Source: Candidatus Aalborgicola lynettensis (GTDB lineage: Bacteria; Pseudomonadota; Gammaproteobacteria; Burkholderiales; Burkholderiaceae_C). Taken from it: a stretch of 64,000 nt of DNA. The translations under genes were made by a program, and so were the position numbers. Below the pieces are notes generated by a model that saw only the letters and a program-made list of their open reading frames with translations, was not told the DNA's origin and ran no database searches. Positions 8,466 to 16,476 of this stretch are shown here, in pieces (position 1 is the first letter of the stretch; every line of letters begins with the position of its first letter). Where the stretch lies: the NCBI GenBank assembly GCA_016719405.1, contig JADJZE010000009.1, positions 1 through 64,000 of the forward strand. Direction: 5' to 3'.

Positions 8466-9026
8466 TTAGCGCGGCATTCTTTCCAGCAAGGCGGTACGGG
8501 CCCGGGCGATGCGGGACTTGACCGTTCCCAGGCTGATGTTCAGCACCGCGGCCATCTCGTCGTAGGACAGGTCTTCGATCTCCCGCAGCAGCAAGATCTC
8601 GCGGTGTTCGGTGGGCAGGCGTTGCAATGCGCGCTCCAGCGCGCGCAGGCGCTGGGTGCTGTACAAGGCCTCTTCGGGCGTGGGGGCACTGTCCGCAAGG
8701 CTGTCGGCCACGCCGGCATCGAACTCGACAAAGTCCACGCGCTGGGTGCGCCGCAGCAGGTCGATGGCCTGGTTGCGTGCGATCTGGAACAGCCAGGTGG
8801 AAAACCGTGCCTGGGCTTGCCAACGCTCCAAGGCCGTCCAGGCGTGGATGAACGTTTCCTGCGCCAGCTCCAGCGCATCGTCGTGCGACCGCGTCAGGCG
8901 CACCAAAAAGCGGTAGATGCGGTCTTGATGGCGTGCCACCAGCTCGGAAAATGCAGCCACATCGCCCCGCTGGGCGCGGGCGATGCAATCGCTTTCGTCA
9001 AATGGGGCGGAGGGTGTTATGGGCAC
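8466..9026 (-). CDS. ECF (RpoE-like) sigma factor
   Basis: The 186-residue protein has sigma region 2 (ARHQDRIYRFLVRL ... DALELAQETFIHAW ... FSTWLFQIARNQAIDLLRR) and region 4 (LPTEHREILLLREIEDLSYDEMAAVL ... GTVKSRIARAR), with nothing between them but a short linker. The annotated start is GTG at 9026. ECF factors direct RNA polymerase to a small stress regulon. Two matching GGAAC-N16-CGTT sites, one just upstream of this gene and one before the exported protein at 7384, are the probable targets, implying autoregulation. Which signal it senses is not visible. Confidence 0.85.
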   Translation of the reverse strand: MPITPSAPFDESDCIARAQRGDVAAFSELVARHQDRIYRFLVRLTRSHDDALELAQETFIHAWTALERWQAQARFSTWLFQIARNQAIDLLRRTQRVDFVEFDAGVADSLADSAPTPEEALYSTQRLRALERALQRLPTEHREILLLREIEDLSYDEMAAVLNISLGTVKSRIARARTALLERMPR

Positions 9027-9035
9027 GGCGTAGCT

Positions 9036-9062
9036 TTAACGAACGGGCCGCGTGAAAGTTCC
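9036..9062 (-). promoter_or_regulatory. ECF-type promoter GGAAC-N16-CGTT (autoregulatory?)
   Basis: Minus-strand GGAACTTT begins at 9062 and CGTTAA lies at 9041-9036, with 16 bases between GGAAC and CGTT. This matches the site before 7384. The predicted transcript would start only a few bases before the GTG at 9026, so either the leader is very short or translation starts slightly later. Confidence 0.5.
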
Positions 9063-9217
9063 AACTGCGCATCCAGCACGCTCCGCGCTGAACCACCAGT
9101 TGGCTTCCGCCAACTGCATGCTAATAAGGGGCGCAGGGACTTTGTGTTCGAGCCATGGCATGGTGGTGTGCGGGCATTGTGCCTGCTCACAAGCCCAGTG
9201 CCAACAGTCGCGTTATA

Positions 9218-9276
9218 GGTCAAATAGGCCTCTTGCGCTTGCTGGACGTGCGCAAGCAGCTATCAAAAGCGTAGCA
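9218..9276 (-). repeat. Dispersed ~55-bp repeat, copy B
   Basis: This is one of the best-preserved copies: AGGTCAAATAGGCCTC, TTGCGC, a 9-base spacer, GTGCGCAAGCAGCTAT and a short AT-rich end. It lies in the otherwise gene-free stretch 9063-9293, between the sigma factor operon and the debris of the restriction-modification and toxin genes. Confidence 0.65.
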
Positions 9277-9293
9277 CCTCAATCCAATCCAGT

Positions 9294-9466
9294 TCAATAC
9301 CCCGCCAAATTCTCAATCCGAAAAATCTGGTCTTGCTCGTTGCGCCCGGTGCTCTGGAAGTGTTTGACGGTCATGAATCGCCCGGCATCGTCTTGCTGAC
9401 GAAGTCGGGAAAGTAGCGGGCGCCACTGGGCATCACAGTGCCAAAGAATCGGGAAATTTCGCGCAT
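9294..9466 (-). pseudogene. Gene fragments of uncertain origin
   Basis: Two readings are possible. From the ATG at 9466, behind a good AGGAG, the frame gives 31 codons beginning MREISRFFGTVM, which resembles the start of DUF4160 proteins and then becomes meaningless. The alternative minus frame is open without a start from about 9476 to a TGA at 9294. It ends ...FMTVKHFQSTGRNEQD then QIFRIENLAGY and reads like a true protein C-terminus. Neither is a complete gene. I take the region as debris next to the methyltransferase/toxin remnant. Confidence 0.35.
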
Positions 9467-9602
9467 TACGCAGCTCCTACCGGTAACAAGCTGGAAAGCG
9501 CCTTTTGCACCCGCGCCGCATCTTCTGCGTCGAGCTGGCCCAGTCGGTCGAGCACCAATTGGTGATCCAGCATGAACAGCTTGAAGCGGACTTTGGACGG
9601 GG
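9466..9602 (-). pseudogene. C-terminal remnant resembling a PemK/MazF-type toxin
   Basis: In the frame ending with TAA at 9466, the last ~45 codons read APSKVRFKLFMLDHQLVLDR, then LGQLDAEDAARVQKALSSLL. This pattern (PSKVR-K-F-LD-LV-LG-L, then an acidic/alanine helix) recalls the C-terminus of PemK/MazF-like growth inhibitors. No N-terminal part is present: upstream of about 9603 the DNA belongs to a methyltransferase read in another frame. The family call is by recognition only. Confidence 0.35.
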
Positions 9603-10334
9603 CGGGTAGGTGCCTTTGCTGTAGAAATTGCGCGCTGACATATCGCCAGCCTTCCACGGGCCGCGCGGGTCTTTGTCGGGGTTCTTGTAAGCCTTGTCCT
9701 GATCCACTGAACGCGGCATTGGGTTGGGTCGCCAGACAGTCTTATTCAGGGCAAAACAAACGATGTACTCATGGTCGTCTGAAAAATGCTGCGCCGTGCC
9801 CTTCGGCGAATACACCTTCTGCCAGATCACATTGGCAATGAAGTTCGCCGCGCCAAACACCTGCTCCATCAACAGCCCCAGGTGAAACACCTCGTTGTCG
9901 TCGATGGACACAAAAATCACGCCGTCCTCGGACAGCAATTCCTTGGCCAGCTCCAGCCGCCGGAACATGAACTCCAGCCACTTGGAGTGGCGGTAGTTGT
10001 CGTCCTTGTCAATAAAGCTGTCGTTGTAAATGAAGTCCCGATTACCGGTGTTGTAGGGCGGGTCAATATAGATGCACTTCACCCGACCGGCGTGTGTCAT
10101 GCGCAAGGTGCGCAGAGCGTCGAAGTTGTCGCCCTCAATGATCAGGTTGTCTTGTGGGCCGTCGCCGCAACTCAGGTCAGCATCCCAGTCCAGCGCCACA
10201 AAGTCGTTGTTGACTGACAGGTCGTGGTCAATCTCGTCGCGCTCCCACACCAGCCCGAAGTTGGGCCTGCGGTCCCGTTCACGCAGCAGGCGCAAGAGCT
10301 GTTCTTTGGAATAGTCGTCGTAGTTATCGGCCAT
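9603..10334 (-). pseudogene. Truncated type III restriction-modification methyltransferase (Mod)
   Basis: From the ATG at 10334 about 244 codons match the start of type III Mod enzymes (site-specific adenine methyltransferases). They include LIIEGDNFDALRTL, the catalytic DPPY in YIDPPYNTGNRDFIYNDSF, and VIFVSIDDNEV. Full-length enzymes have about 600 residues. Here homology stops after FYSKGTYP near 9603, and the open frame runs on for 40 unrelated codons to 9477 by reading the toxin-like tail out of frame. The target-recognition domain and the Res subunit are absent, so no working restriction system remains. A deletion joining two neighbouring defence genes is the simplest explanation. Confidence 0.7.
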
Positions 10335-10488
10335 TGAGCGGGGCAATCAGTGTTTTTTTGTGACCAAGGCAGTTTAGCCGAGCCACCCCTGCCAATTCGC
10401 CCAAAGAAGTGCAATGGGGCGCCAGCGCCAGCGCCTGCACCGGGCAGGAAAGACAGTACCATCAATATTTTCGGCAACGGAGTGATTG

Positions 10489-11154
10489 ATGGGACGTTTC
10501 GCAAAATTGGTGCTGCCGGTGGTGGCACTCTGCATGGTGGGGTCCGCCGTGGTCGCGCAGACGTTCGAGCAGGCGCTGCAAGCCTATGAACGCAAGGACT
10601 ACAAAACGGCATTGGCCGCTTTCATGCGGCTGGCTCAAGGTGATGAGGAGGTTGCCGTGGAGGTGGAGGCGCCGACGCCAAGCCAGCAGCAAAAAATTGC
10701 CAGTTACCGCAAAGCGGCAGAGCAGGGCGACGCTGCTGCGCAGTTCATCATGGGCCTGGTGTATTTTGATGGCCGTGGCGTCGCCCAGGACGACCGGCAG
10801 GCCGAAGCCTGGTACCGCAAGGCCGCCGCGCAGGGCTACACCAGCGCGCAGGTCAACCTGGGGTTGATGTATTTTTTTGGGCGGGGTGTCTCCAGGGACG
10901 ACCAGCAAGCGGTGGCCTGGCTGCGCAAGGCGGCGGACAAGGGCAATGCCTATGGGCAGTACGGTCTGGGTCTGGTGTACATGGTGGGCCGTGGTGTGCC
11001 CAAGGACAAGGAGTTGGCGTATTTCTGGTTTACGGTGGCCGGGGCCAATGGGCACCGCGAGGCCTCGGGCAAACGCAATCAACTGGAGTCCGAATTGACC
11101 GCGCAGCAAATTGCCAAGGCCAAAGCCTATGCCAAGAACTGGAAGCCGAGTTGA
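10489..11154 (+). CDS. Exported Sel1-repeat protein
   Basis: Start chosen at ATG 10489 (a TTG at 10486 is in frame). The 221-residue product has a signal peptide ending in VVAQ and then tandem Sel1-like helical repeats with the usual G-x2-Y-x2-G-x-G-V pattern. Examples are LGLMYFFGRGVSRDDQQAVA and LGLVYMVGRGVPKDKELAYF, after an earlier unit with IMGLVYFDGRGVAQDD. Sel1 repeats mediate protein-protein contacts; no catalytic residues are expected. A Glu/Val-rich insert (about 62-72) separates the first helix pair from the repeats. Its stop codon overlaps the TTG start of xerD, so the two are probably cotranscribed, though no functional link is known. Confidence 0.75.
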   Translation: MGRFAKLVLPVVALCMVGSAVVAQTFEQALQAYERKDYKTALAAFMRLAQGDEEVAVEVEAPTPSQQQKIASYRKAAEQGDAAAQFIMGLVYFDGRGVAQDDRQAEAWYRKAAAQGYTSAQVNLGLMYFFGRGVSRDDQQAVAWLRKAADKGNAYGQYGLGLVYMVGRGVPKDKELAYFWFTVAGANGHREASGKRNQLESELTAQQIAKAKAYAKNWKPS

Positions 11155-12080
11155 CCGCACCGCCACCCGACCGGGCTGCAGGGGGGGATGCGCCCAGTAT
11201 CGATGTGTTTCTGGATGCGCTGTGGCTGGAGGACGGTTTGTCACGCAACACGCTGGCTGCCTACCGGCGGGATTTGACGCTGTTTGGACACTGGCTTGCG
11301 CTGCGTGAGCGGCCCTTGCCCCATGCGGCCGAGCACGATTTGCAGGCCTATTTTGCCGCCTGCCACGCACACACCAAGGCGACGACCGCCAACCGGCGGC
11401 TGACCGTTTTCAAACGGTACTTCCGCTGGGCCCTGCGGGAGCGGTTGACGGACAGGGACCCCACGCTTGCGCTGCAATCGGCCAAACAGGCGCTGCGGGT
11501 GCCCAAAACCTTGACCGAGGCCCAGGTCGAGGCGCTGCTGGCGGCGCCCGACACCACGACGGCCCTGGGCGTGCGCGACCGCACCATGCTGGAGTTGATG
11601 TACGCCAGCGGTTTGCGGGTGAGTGAGTTGGTGGCTTTGAAAACCCTGAACCTGGGGCTGAACGACAACGTCGTGCGGGTGATGGGAAAAGGCAGCAAGG
11701 AGCGCCTGATTCCCTACGGCGAAGTGGCCAGCCAGTGGCTGCACCAGTACCTGGCGCATGCCCGAGCAGAACTGTTGGCGGGCCTGCAGACGGACGATGT
11801 GTTTGTGACGACACGCGGGGCCAGCGCGGGCAGCGCCATGTCGCGCGTGATGTTCTGGATGGTGGTGAAAAAATACGCGTTGCTGGCAGGTATTCGGGTG
11901 GCCTTGTCGCCCCACACCCTGCGCCATGCCTTTGCCACCCATTTGCTCAACCACGGGGCGGACTTGCGGGCCGTGCAGCTGCTGCTGGGGCATGCGGATA
12001 TTTCAACCACCACCATCTACACCCATGTGGCGCGGGAGCGGCTGGCGGCCCTGCATGCACAGCACCACCCACGCGGGTAG
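11151..12080 (+). CDS. xerD: Tyrosine recombinase XerD
   Basis: The 309-residue protein has the N-terminal SAM-like core-binding domain (residues about 15-105) and a C-terminal catalytic domain. The active-site set is visible: R in ASGLRVSEL (about 155), K in GKGSKERLIPY, H-x2-R in HTLRHAF (about 254), H in LGHADIS (about 279) and the nucleophilic Y in TIYTH (about 289). With XerC it resolves chromosome dimers at dif. The start is a TTG at 11151 overlapping the upstream TGA; a later start is possible. XerD rather than XerC is chosen from overall sequence feel. It is not linked to a mobile element. Confidence 0.8.
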   Translation: MTAPPPDRAAGGDAPSIDVFLDALWLEDGLSRNTLAAYRRDLTLFGHWLALRERPLPHAAEHDLQAYFAACHAHTKATTANRRLTVFKRYFRWALRERLTDRDPTLALQSAKQALRVPKTLTEAQVEALLAAPDTTTALGVRDRTMLELMYASGLRVSELVALKTLNLGLNDNVVRVMGKGSKERLIPYGEVASQWLHQYLAHARAELLAGLQTDDVFVTTRGASAGSAMSRVMFWMVVKKYALLAGIRVALSPHTLRHAFATHLLNHGADLRAVQLLLGHADISTTTIYTHVARERLAALHAQHHPRG

Positions 12081-12114
12081 GCGGTGTGCGGATGTGTCGC
12101 CCCGGGGTGCAGGC

Positions 12115-13371
12115 CTAGTTTGCCAGAGTTTCAGCCCACGCCAGCGCCTGCAAATGGGCCCAGTTGACCTGGTTGTTGTTCAGGCCCAGTGCGTTGCTGG
12201 TGGCAGCGAAGGCCGCGTCGTCACCGGTTTCACACGCCAATGTCAGGTCCAGCAGGGGCGCCAGGGGGCCGGTGTGCGCCAGCAGGGCCTGGGTGACGGA
12301 GTCGGGCAAGGTCAGCGACTCCAGCGCCGATTGCATGGATATGCCCAGCATGGTGTCCAGGAGCGAAAAAACACCCACCACAAATGCGTTGTCACGCTCC
12401 TCACTGGGCAGCAAGTCGGTGGCCAGCAGTTCCATCAAACGCCCGCGCACCACGGCGGTGGTTCCTACGGCGGGCGCTGTATCGCCCGCTTTGGTGGTGG
12501 TCATCAGCAGGGCGGCCCATTTGAACAGGCGGTTCAGGCCCAGCAGCATCACGGCGTGGCGAAATGACGTGACTTCGGTGCGTGCGCCAAATCCGGCCGA
12601 ATTGATAAAACGCAGCAGGTTGAACGACAGTGTGGCGTCGCGCTTGAGCACTTCCTCGATTTCGTCCGTGCTGGCCTGTTTGCGCACCAGGTTGATGAGT
12701 TGCAGGATATGGGCCTGGGCCGGGCGCACCGTCTGCCCCTGCACCATGACCGGTTTGGCAAACCAATAACCCTGGTACAGGTTGACACCCAGCGCCGCAA
12801 CGTGCTGGTACTGGGCCTGGGTTTCGACCTTTTCAGCAATCAGCCGGGCACCCGATTTGGCTTGTGCCAGGCGGACGAACGAAGCCACCGCATCGGCCTT
12901 GAGTACGCTCAGGTCAAATTTGATGAACGAGGCCAGTGCGAGCCAACTCTCGTAGGGTCGGGTCAGAACGGAAAAATCAAATGCGAGCCGGAAGCCGCGC
13001 TGGTGCACGCCTTGCAAACTGGCAAGGAGGTTCTGAATCTGATCGACCTCGGTGACCGGCAATGGCGGTATTTCCAGCACCACGCGTTCCGGGGCCACCA
13101 GGTCGAGGTGGCCACCGGCCAGGCTGTCGTGGGTGCAGTTGATGAAAATGGTTTTGCCACCGGCGATGGCTTCCGTGTCGGAACCTGACAGCAGGTTGAA
13201 CAGCATTTGTGCATCGGTGGCACTGGTGTGCTGGTCGGCTTGTACCGAGCGGTCAAACAATTCGTAGCCGAAGATGGCGCGTTCGTGGTCGAGAACGGCC
13301 TGCCGCGCAACGGCAATGTGCGGGGCGGCTGCGGGGTCAGGCAGGGTGGGGGATGGCGCGGATGCAGACAT
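12115..13371 (-). CDS. EAL-HDOD signalling protein (YuxH type)
   Basis: The start is placed at ATG 13371 (MSASAPSPTLPDP); upstream codons in the same frame overlap the preceding gene. In the 418-residue protein, residues about 15-210 form a degenerate EAL domain (it starts AVLDHERAIFGYELFDR, but the E-A-L and other metal-binding residues are not conserved). Residues about 215-400 form a HDOD domain (EEVLKRDATLSFNLLRFINS, then HAVMLLGLNRLFKWAALL). Such proteins act as output or adaptor proteins in c-di-GMP and motility networks rather than as phosphodiesterases. The gene starts 13 bp after the stop of the GGDEF-EAL gene, so the two are probably one operon with a shared signalling role. Confidence 0.8.
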   Translation of the reverse strand: MSASAPSPTLPDPAAAPHIAVARQAVLDHERAIFGYELFDRSVQADQHTSATDAQMLFNLLSGSDTEAIAGGKTIFINCTHDSLAGGHLDLVAPERVVLEIPPLPVTEVDQIQNLLASLQGVHQRGFRLAFDFSVLTRPYESWLALASFIKFDLSVLKADAVASFVRLAQAKSGARLIAEKVETQAQYQHVAALGVNLYQGYWFAKPVMVQGQTVRPAQAHILQLINLVRKQASTDEIEEVLKRDATLSFNLLRFINSAGFGARTEVTSFRHAVMLLGLNRLFKWAALLMTTTKAGDTAPAVGTTAVVRGRLMELLATDLLPSEERDNAFVVGVFSLLDTMLGISMQSALESLTLPDSVTQALLAHTGPLAPLLDLTLACETGDDAAFAATSNALGLNNNQVNWAHLQALAWAETLAN

Positions 13372-13384
13372 GGGTAATGGCAGT

Positions 13385-16362
13385 TCAAAAGACGGCGGTG
13401 GCGCGCAGCATGTGGTGTTCAAAGTCGGCCAGCGGCATGGGGCGCCCCAACAAATAACCCTGGTAGGCATCGCAGCCCTGGGCGGCTAGAAAGTGGTGCT
13501 GCGCCTCGGTTTCAACGCCTTCTGCAATCACCGCCAGACCCAGGCTGTGGCCCAGGGCAATCACGGTGTTGGCAATGGCGGCGTCGTTGGGGTTGGTCAT
13601 CAGGTCGCGTACAAACGATTGGTCAATTTTCAACTGGTCAAGTGGCAGTCGCTTCAGGTAGGACAGGGATGAGTAACCGGTGCCAAAATCGTCCAGCGAG
13701 AACGCGATGCCGTGTTTGCGCAAGGCCATCATTTTGGCAATGGTTTCCTCCACGTCGTGTACCAGCATGCTTTCGGTCAGTTCCAGCTTGAGCCGGCGCG
13801 GGTTGGCGCCGGTGTAGCTCAACAGGTCGAGTACATAGGGAACAAAATCCTGCTGGCGGAATTGGCGCGCGCTCACATTGACGGCCAGTGTCAGATCGGC
13901 CGTGGCATCCTCGGCGGCCCAGGTGGTCAGCTGGTGGCAGGCGGTTTCCAGTACCCAGTTGCCCAGCGACAAAATCTGGCCGGTTTCCTCTGACAGCGGA
14001 ATGAAATGGTTGGGCGGCACCATGCCGCGCACCGGGTGCGGCCAGCGCAGCAGCACTTCGGCGCCCAGGATGCGGCCGTCGCGGGCGATCTGGGGTTGGT
14101 AATACAGCAGCAACTCGCCCTTGGCAATGCCCTGGCGGATGTCGCCTTCCAGTGCCACACGCGCGGTGACGATCGATTGCATGGTGGGGTCGAACAGGCG
14201 CAAGGTGTTGCGACCGGCGGCTTTGGCCTGGTACATGGCCAGGTCGGCCTGCTTGAGCAACTCGTCCGTGGTGTCCTGGTTGCCACGAAAGTGGGTGGCA
14301 CCAATGCTGGGGGTGATCTGGTAGTCCAGCCCCGCCAGGCGAAATGGCAAAAAGAAAGAGGCCAGAACCTTCTCGCCAATGGCCTCGGCCAGGGCAATGG
14401 CGGCTTCCTGGTGTTCGCCCAGTTCTTCCAGCATGACCACAAATTCGTCGCCCCCCAGGCGCGACACGGTGTCGCCTTCACGCACACAATCGCCCAGGCG
14501 TTTGGCCACCTGCTGCAGCAGCATGTCGCCCATGTCGTGGCCCAGGGTGTCGTTGAGGGTCTTGAAGTTGTCCAGATCCATGAACAACAAGGCGCCGACT
14601 TGCCCGTTGCGGCTGCTCAGGGCCATGGCCTGGCGCAAGCGGTCGATCAGCAAACGCCGGTTGGGCAAGCCGGTCAGGGGATCATAAAACGCCAGCTTGT
14701 TGATTTCTTCCTCGGTGGCTTTGCGCTGGGTGATGTCAGTCAGGCTGTGGACGTAGTGGGTGATGTTGCCGTCGTCGTCAAAAACGGCGGTCACGGTAGA
14801 CTGGGTAGGGAAAATTTCGCCGTTTTTGCGGCGGCTCCACACTTCGCCGCGCCACGAACCGGTTTGTGCCACGCTGGTCAGTATGTTGTCGTAATAGGCC
14901 AATTCATGGCGGCCGGAATACAGAAAGTCGAGTTTTTTGCCCACTGCATCGGCCGTGGTGTAGCCGGTGATTTCGGTGAAAGAGGGGTTGACACGCAGCA
15001 CCTCTTCGTTGGCGTCGGTCACGGCCATGCCTTCGTGGGACGTGAAGGCAACTGCTGCGACGCGCAAATAGGTTTCGGTGATTTTGCGCTGGCTGACATT
15101 GCGGGTGAGTGCAATGAAACGGCTCTCACCGTTGGGGGCGTCCTGTTTGCGGGTGATCGAAATTTCGAACCACTGCTGCACGTTCTCCGGTGTGGTGTAC
15201 GCAAACTCGTGCCCCTTGGCGTAACCGGTTCGCTCGGCCAGTTGCAGCGCCATCATGACGCCCTGCGTGGCTTGCGGGGACAGCAGTTGCGAAATGTTTT
15301 TGGTCAGCAAAAACTCCGATGGCAGGAATGTCGCGTCCGTGCGCGAGGCGTGGTAGGCGTGGCAGGTGCCGTCCAGGCCCAGCTCCAGAATCATGTCGGG
15401 AATGGCATCCAGGGTGGCTTTCAGGTCGTTCTGCGAGGCGGAAATTTCGCTGGCGCGTTTGGCAATGAGTGCACCCTGCTGTTCCTTTTGGGCCCGCAGT
15501 TCGAGCAATAACTTGGTTGCGTAACCCAGCAGTGCGCTCACCACCAAAGCGATCGCTCCCATCCAGGCCACCGGCAATCGCGCAGCCCATCCTTCGCGGG
15601 GAATGACAGAAAGCGACCATTTCCCGTTCGGCACCTCCAATACCTGATTGACTGCGGATGGCAGCGACGTATTGCCGGACGCTGCGATGATCTCGCGCTT
15701 GCCGGTTTCTGCCTGTGTGCGCCACAGTTCGTACTGCAGGTTGTCACTCTCCAGCTGCGCAAGATTGGACGCTGCAAGCAGCTGGGGTACACCAATGACC
15801 GCATAGGCCATACCCCAAAACGCGGGTTTGCCCTGGGAATCGCTCAGAAATACCGGAAGCTGAGCAATAAGACCGGGGTCTCCCTGGCCTGACTGGATCG
15901 GCCCGGTCAATGCGAGCTTGCCGCTGTCGCGGGCCAGGCGGGCATCGCTGCCTTGCCTTGCGTCCAGTGCGGGCGTAAATCCAATCAGTTTTTCGTTGCC
16001 AACCAGGGGGCAACGCGCTGGACCACACCTTGTGGCGCCATCCCCAGGGCCACTGTGCCCGGGTGGCGGGCCAGGATTTCAGCCGCTGCGGCTTCAAAAT
16101 CCGGGACCCGCCCGTCACCCTGGCGAAGCAGGGTTGCAAGGGCGTAGGTGGACGATAGCGCATGGTCCAACGAGGATTGAATGGCCCGGGCGTGTGCCTC
16201 TGCCAAAACCGCGACGCGGTGCTGCTCGTTCTGGGTCGCACGCTGTTGAACGTGCCAAATGAGGGCAAAACACGCCAGCACTGCAGTTGCAAAAACGGCC
16301 GACGCAATTCGCAGTGGGCGATGGGTGGCGTAAATCGCTGCGGAAGGGTCCCGGTCGTGCAT
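13385..16362 (-). pseudogene. CHASE-PAS-GGDEF-EAL c-di-GMP signalling protein, frameshifted
   Basis: Two frames together make one ~990-residue protein. The first 125 codons from ATG 16362 give a membrane helix and the start of a periplasmic CHASE sensor and end at a TGA at 15985. The rest continues in another frame: CHASE, a second helix (WMGAIALVVSALLGYA), PAS domains, GGDEF (RLGGDEF intact) and EAL (ELTESMLV, DDFGTGYSSL). The first EAL signature reads EVL. Adding one C to the C5 run (G5 at 16006-16010 on the plus strand) restores QRVAPLVGNEKLIGF, which fits. Either the gene is inactivated, or the tract slips, or this is a base-calling error. If intact, it would make or degrade c-di-GMP in response to a periplasmic ligand. 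Confidence 0.75.
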
Positions 16363-16476
16363 CGGTGCCTAGATTGAGTGGGTGTAGTGGCGCGATTGAG
16401 CGCTTGATATTACTGTGTTTTTCAGTCACTGCATTGGCACCATGCCCAGCACCTTTGTGCGTACCTCGGGAAACGG

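Noticed and set aside
7653..9218. 521-codon plus-strand open frame
   Set aside because: It runs antisense across the Spy-like, anti-sigma and sigma genes, all of which have clear domains; low-complexity translation.
10486..10488. TTG as start of the Sel1 protein
   Set aside because: An ATG follows immediately and gives a normal signal peptide.
14006..15511. 501-codon plus-strand open frame
   Set aside because: Antisense to the GGDEF-EAL gene with its intact motifs; no protein features of its own.
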